This document shows positions 5,497 through 6,419 of a stretch of DNA of 6,419 nt, one piece after another. Positions within the stretch are counted from its first letter, which is position 1; every line of letters begins with the position of its first letter. The position numbers were made by a program, and so were the translations under genes. Below the pieces are notes generated by a model. The model searched no databases and was not told where the DNA came from. It worked only from the letters and a program-made list of their open reading frames with translations. This DNA is from Gammaproteobacteria bacterium UBA2168 (GTDB lineage: Bacteria > Pseudomonadota > Gammaproteobacteria > Pseudomonadales > Azotimanducaceae), in contig DCWG01000086.1 in the NCBI GenBank assembly GCA_002327525.1, positions 1 to 6,419 on the forward strand, written 5' to 3'.

Positions 5497-6419
5497 TTGG
5501 ACGAAACCTCACACATCGCCATCCGGCGCACGGACTACCGTGCACCGCCGTTTCGAGTAGAAGCGACGAGGCTCAGTTTCGATCTTCAGGAAGGTGCGAC
5601 GACAGTGACCAGCGCCATGGACGTGGAGCGAAGCGGTGACGGTGATCTGGTACTCGACGGACAGGATCTCCAGCTCTTGTCCATCGAGGTCGATGGCAGG
5701 GCGCTTGGTGGTAACGAATACCGTGTGGAGGATGATCGGCTCACGCTGTTCGCGATTCCCGATCGGGCCGAAGTCCGCATCGTGACGCGCATCGAGCCGG
5801 AACAGAACACCGCGCTGGAGGGCCTGTATAGGTCGGGTTCGATGTATTGCACGCAATGCGAGGCGGAGGGGTTTAGGAAGATCACCTACTATCCCGATCG
5901 GCCGGACGTGCTTTCGAGGTTCACGACCACCATCGAGGCGGACGCCCAGGCCTACCCGGTACTCCTGTCCAACGGCAATCTGATCGAGGATGAAACGCAC
6001 CAGGGCCGCAGGCGTGTCACCTGGGAGGATCCGTTTCCCAAACCGAGTTATCTGTTCGCTCTGGTGGCCGGCGATCTCGCGGTCAAGCGGGACACCTTCG
6101 TGACTGCGGGCGGGCGTGAAGTACGGCTGGAAATATACTCGGAGCCGCACAACATCGAACAATGCGACTTCGCCATGGGTGCGCTCAGGCGGGCCATGCG
6201 GTGGGATGAACAACGGTTCGGTCGCGAATACGACTTGGATGTCTTCATGATCGTGGCGGTGGAGGATTTCAACATGGGGGCCATGGAGAACAAGGGCCTC
6301 AACATCTTTAACACTTCTGCCGTGTTGGCGTCGCCGGACACCGCGGTCGATGCCGCCTACCAGCGTGTGGAGGCCATTATCGGCCACGAGTACTTCCACA
6401 ACTGGTCGGGCAATCGGGT
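5497..6419 (+). CDS. pepN: Aminopeptidase N, 5' part (cut by window edge)
   Basis: PepN is the main cytoplasmic M1-family zinc aminopeptidase and removes N-terminal residues from peptides. The first 307 codons are present with no internal stop; the E. coli enzyme has about 870 residues, so roughly a third is here. The N-terminal beta domain includes YRAPPFRVEATRLSFDL, then NTALEGLYRSG, CTQCEAEGFRKITYYPDRPD, DPFPKPSYLFALVAGD and YDLDVFMIVAVEDFNMGAMENKG. The exopeptidase motif GAMEN is at 261-265 and the zinc motif HEYFH at 297-301, identical in numbering to E. coli PepN (Glu264; His297, Glu298, His301). The third zinc ligand lies beyond the edge. The start is TTG, supported by AAGGGG six bases upstream. 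It follows the DUF2797 gene by 28 bases on the same strand. A long open frame on the opposite strand is a shadow. Confidence 0.97.
   Translation, partial: MDETSHIAIRRTDYRAPPFRVEATRLSFDLQEGATTVTSAMDVERSGDGDLVLDGQDLQLLSIEVDGRALGGNEYRVEDDRLTLFAIPDRAEVRIVTRIEPEQNTALEGLYRSGSMYCTQCEAEGFRKITYYPDRPDVLSRFTTTIEADAQAYPVLLSNGNLIEDETHQGRRRVTWEDPFPKPSYLFALVAGDLAVKRDTFVTAGGREVRLEIYSEPHNIEQCDFAMGALRRAMRWDEQRFGREYDLDVFMIVAVEDFNMGAMENKGLNIFNTSAVLASPDTAVDAAYQRVEAIIGHEYFHNWSGNR

Noticed and set aside
5509..6399. A 296-codon open frame on the minus strand
   Set aside because: It lies wholly antisense to pepN, whose protein matches E. coli PepN including HEYFH and GAMEN at the same residue numbers. The antisense product has no recognisable motif and is a GC-rich shadow.

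Overview
The window looks like chromosomal DNA from a GC-rich gammaproteobacterium. The best lineage marker is an aminopeptidase N that can be numbered residue for residue with E. coli PepN. It is preceded by a rhomboid protease and a DUF2797 protein, a gene neighbourhood I remember from Pseudomonas-type genomes. Coding density is high, and I see no phage genes, transposase, CRISPR array, tRNA or rRNA.

Layout. (1) Positions 1-195 hold no recognisable gene, only short inverted repeats and an unrecognised open frame running leftward off the edge. (2) A class I SAM-dependent methyltransferase (196-1008, +) follows. (3) A leftward block, read from 3685 down to 1013, contains xdhC (XdhC/CoxI molybdoenzyme maturation factor), a MocA-like molybdopterin nucleotidyltransferase overlapping it out of phase, a 72-base gap with a weak promoter candidate, cysE (serine O-acetyltransferase), and a 66-residue zinc-ribbon protein whose ATG overlaps the cysE stop codon. 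The methyltransferase and the zinc-ribbon gene converge with four bases between their stop codons. (4) A rightward block diverges from xdhC across 66 bases: a six-TM rhomboid protease with a cytoplasmic N-terminal domain, a DUF2797 protein four bases later, and pepN, which is cut by the right edge just after its HExxH zinc motif.

Functions. XdhC and the MocA-like enzyme form a maturation pair for a molybdenum hydroxylase (xanthine dehydrogenase family) whose structural genes are not in the window. CysE makes O-acetylserine for cysteine synthesis. The rhomboid-DUF2797-pepN set looks like a housekeeping proteolysis cluster with one poorly understood member.

The item most worth following is that DUF2797 protein. 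It has nine cysteines in a CxxC-rich N-terminal half and a central segment resembling GIY-YIG nuclease signatures. It also ends exactly in QLELF, which matches the consensus for binding the bacterial DNA sliding clamp. Together these suggest an uncharacterised DNA-acting protein. A second point is that CysE stops soon after its MDQ motif and lacks the terminal isoleucine tail used to bind cysteine synthase. Several starts are non-ATG (TTG or GTG), and Shine-Dalgarno spacing was used to choose among them.
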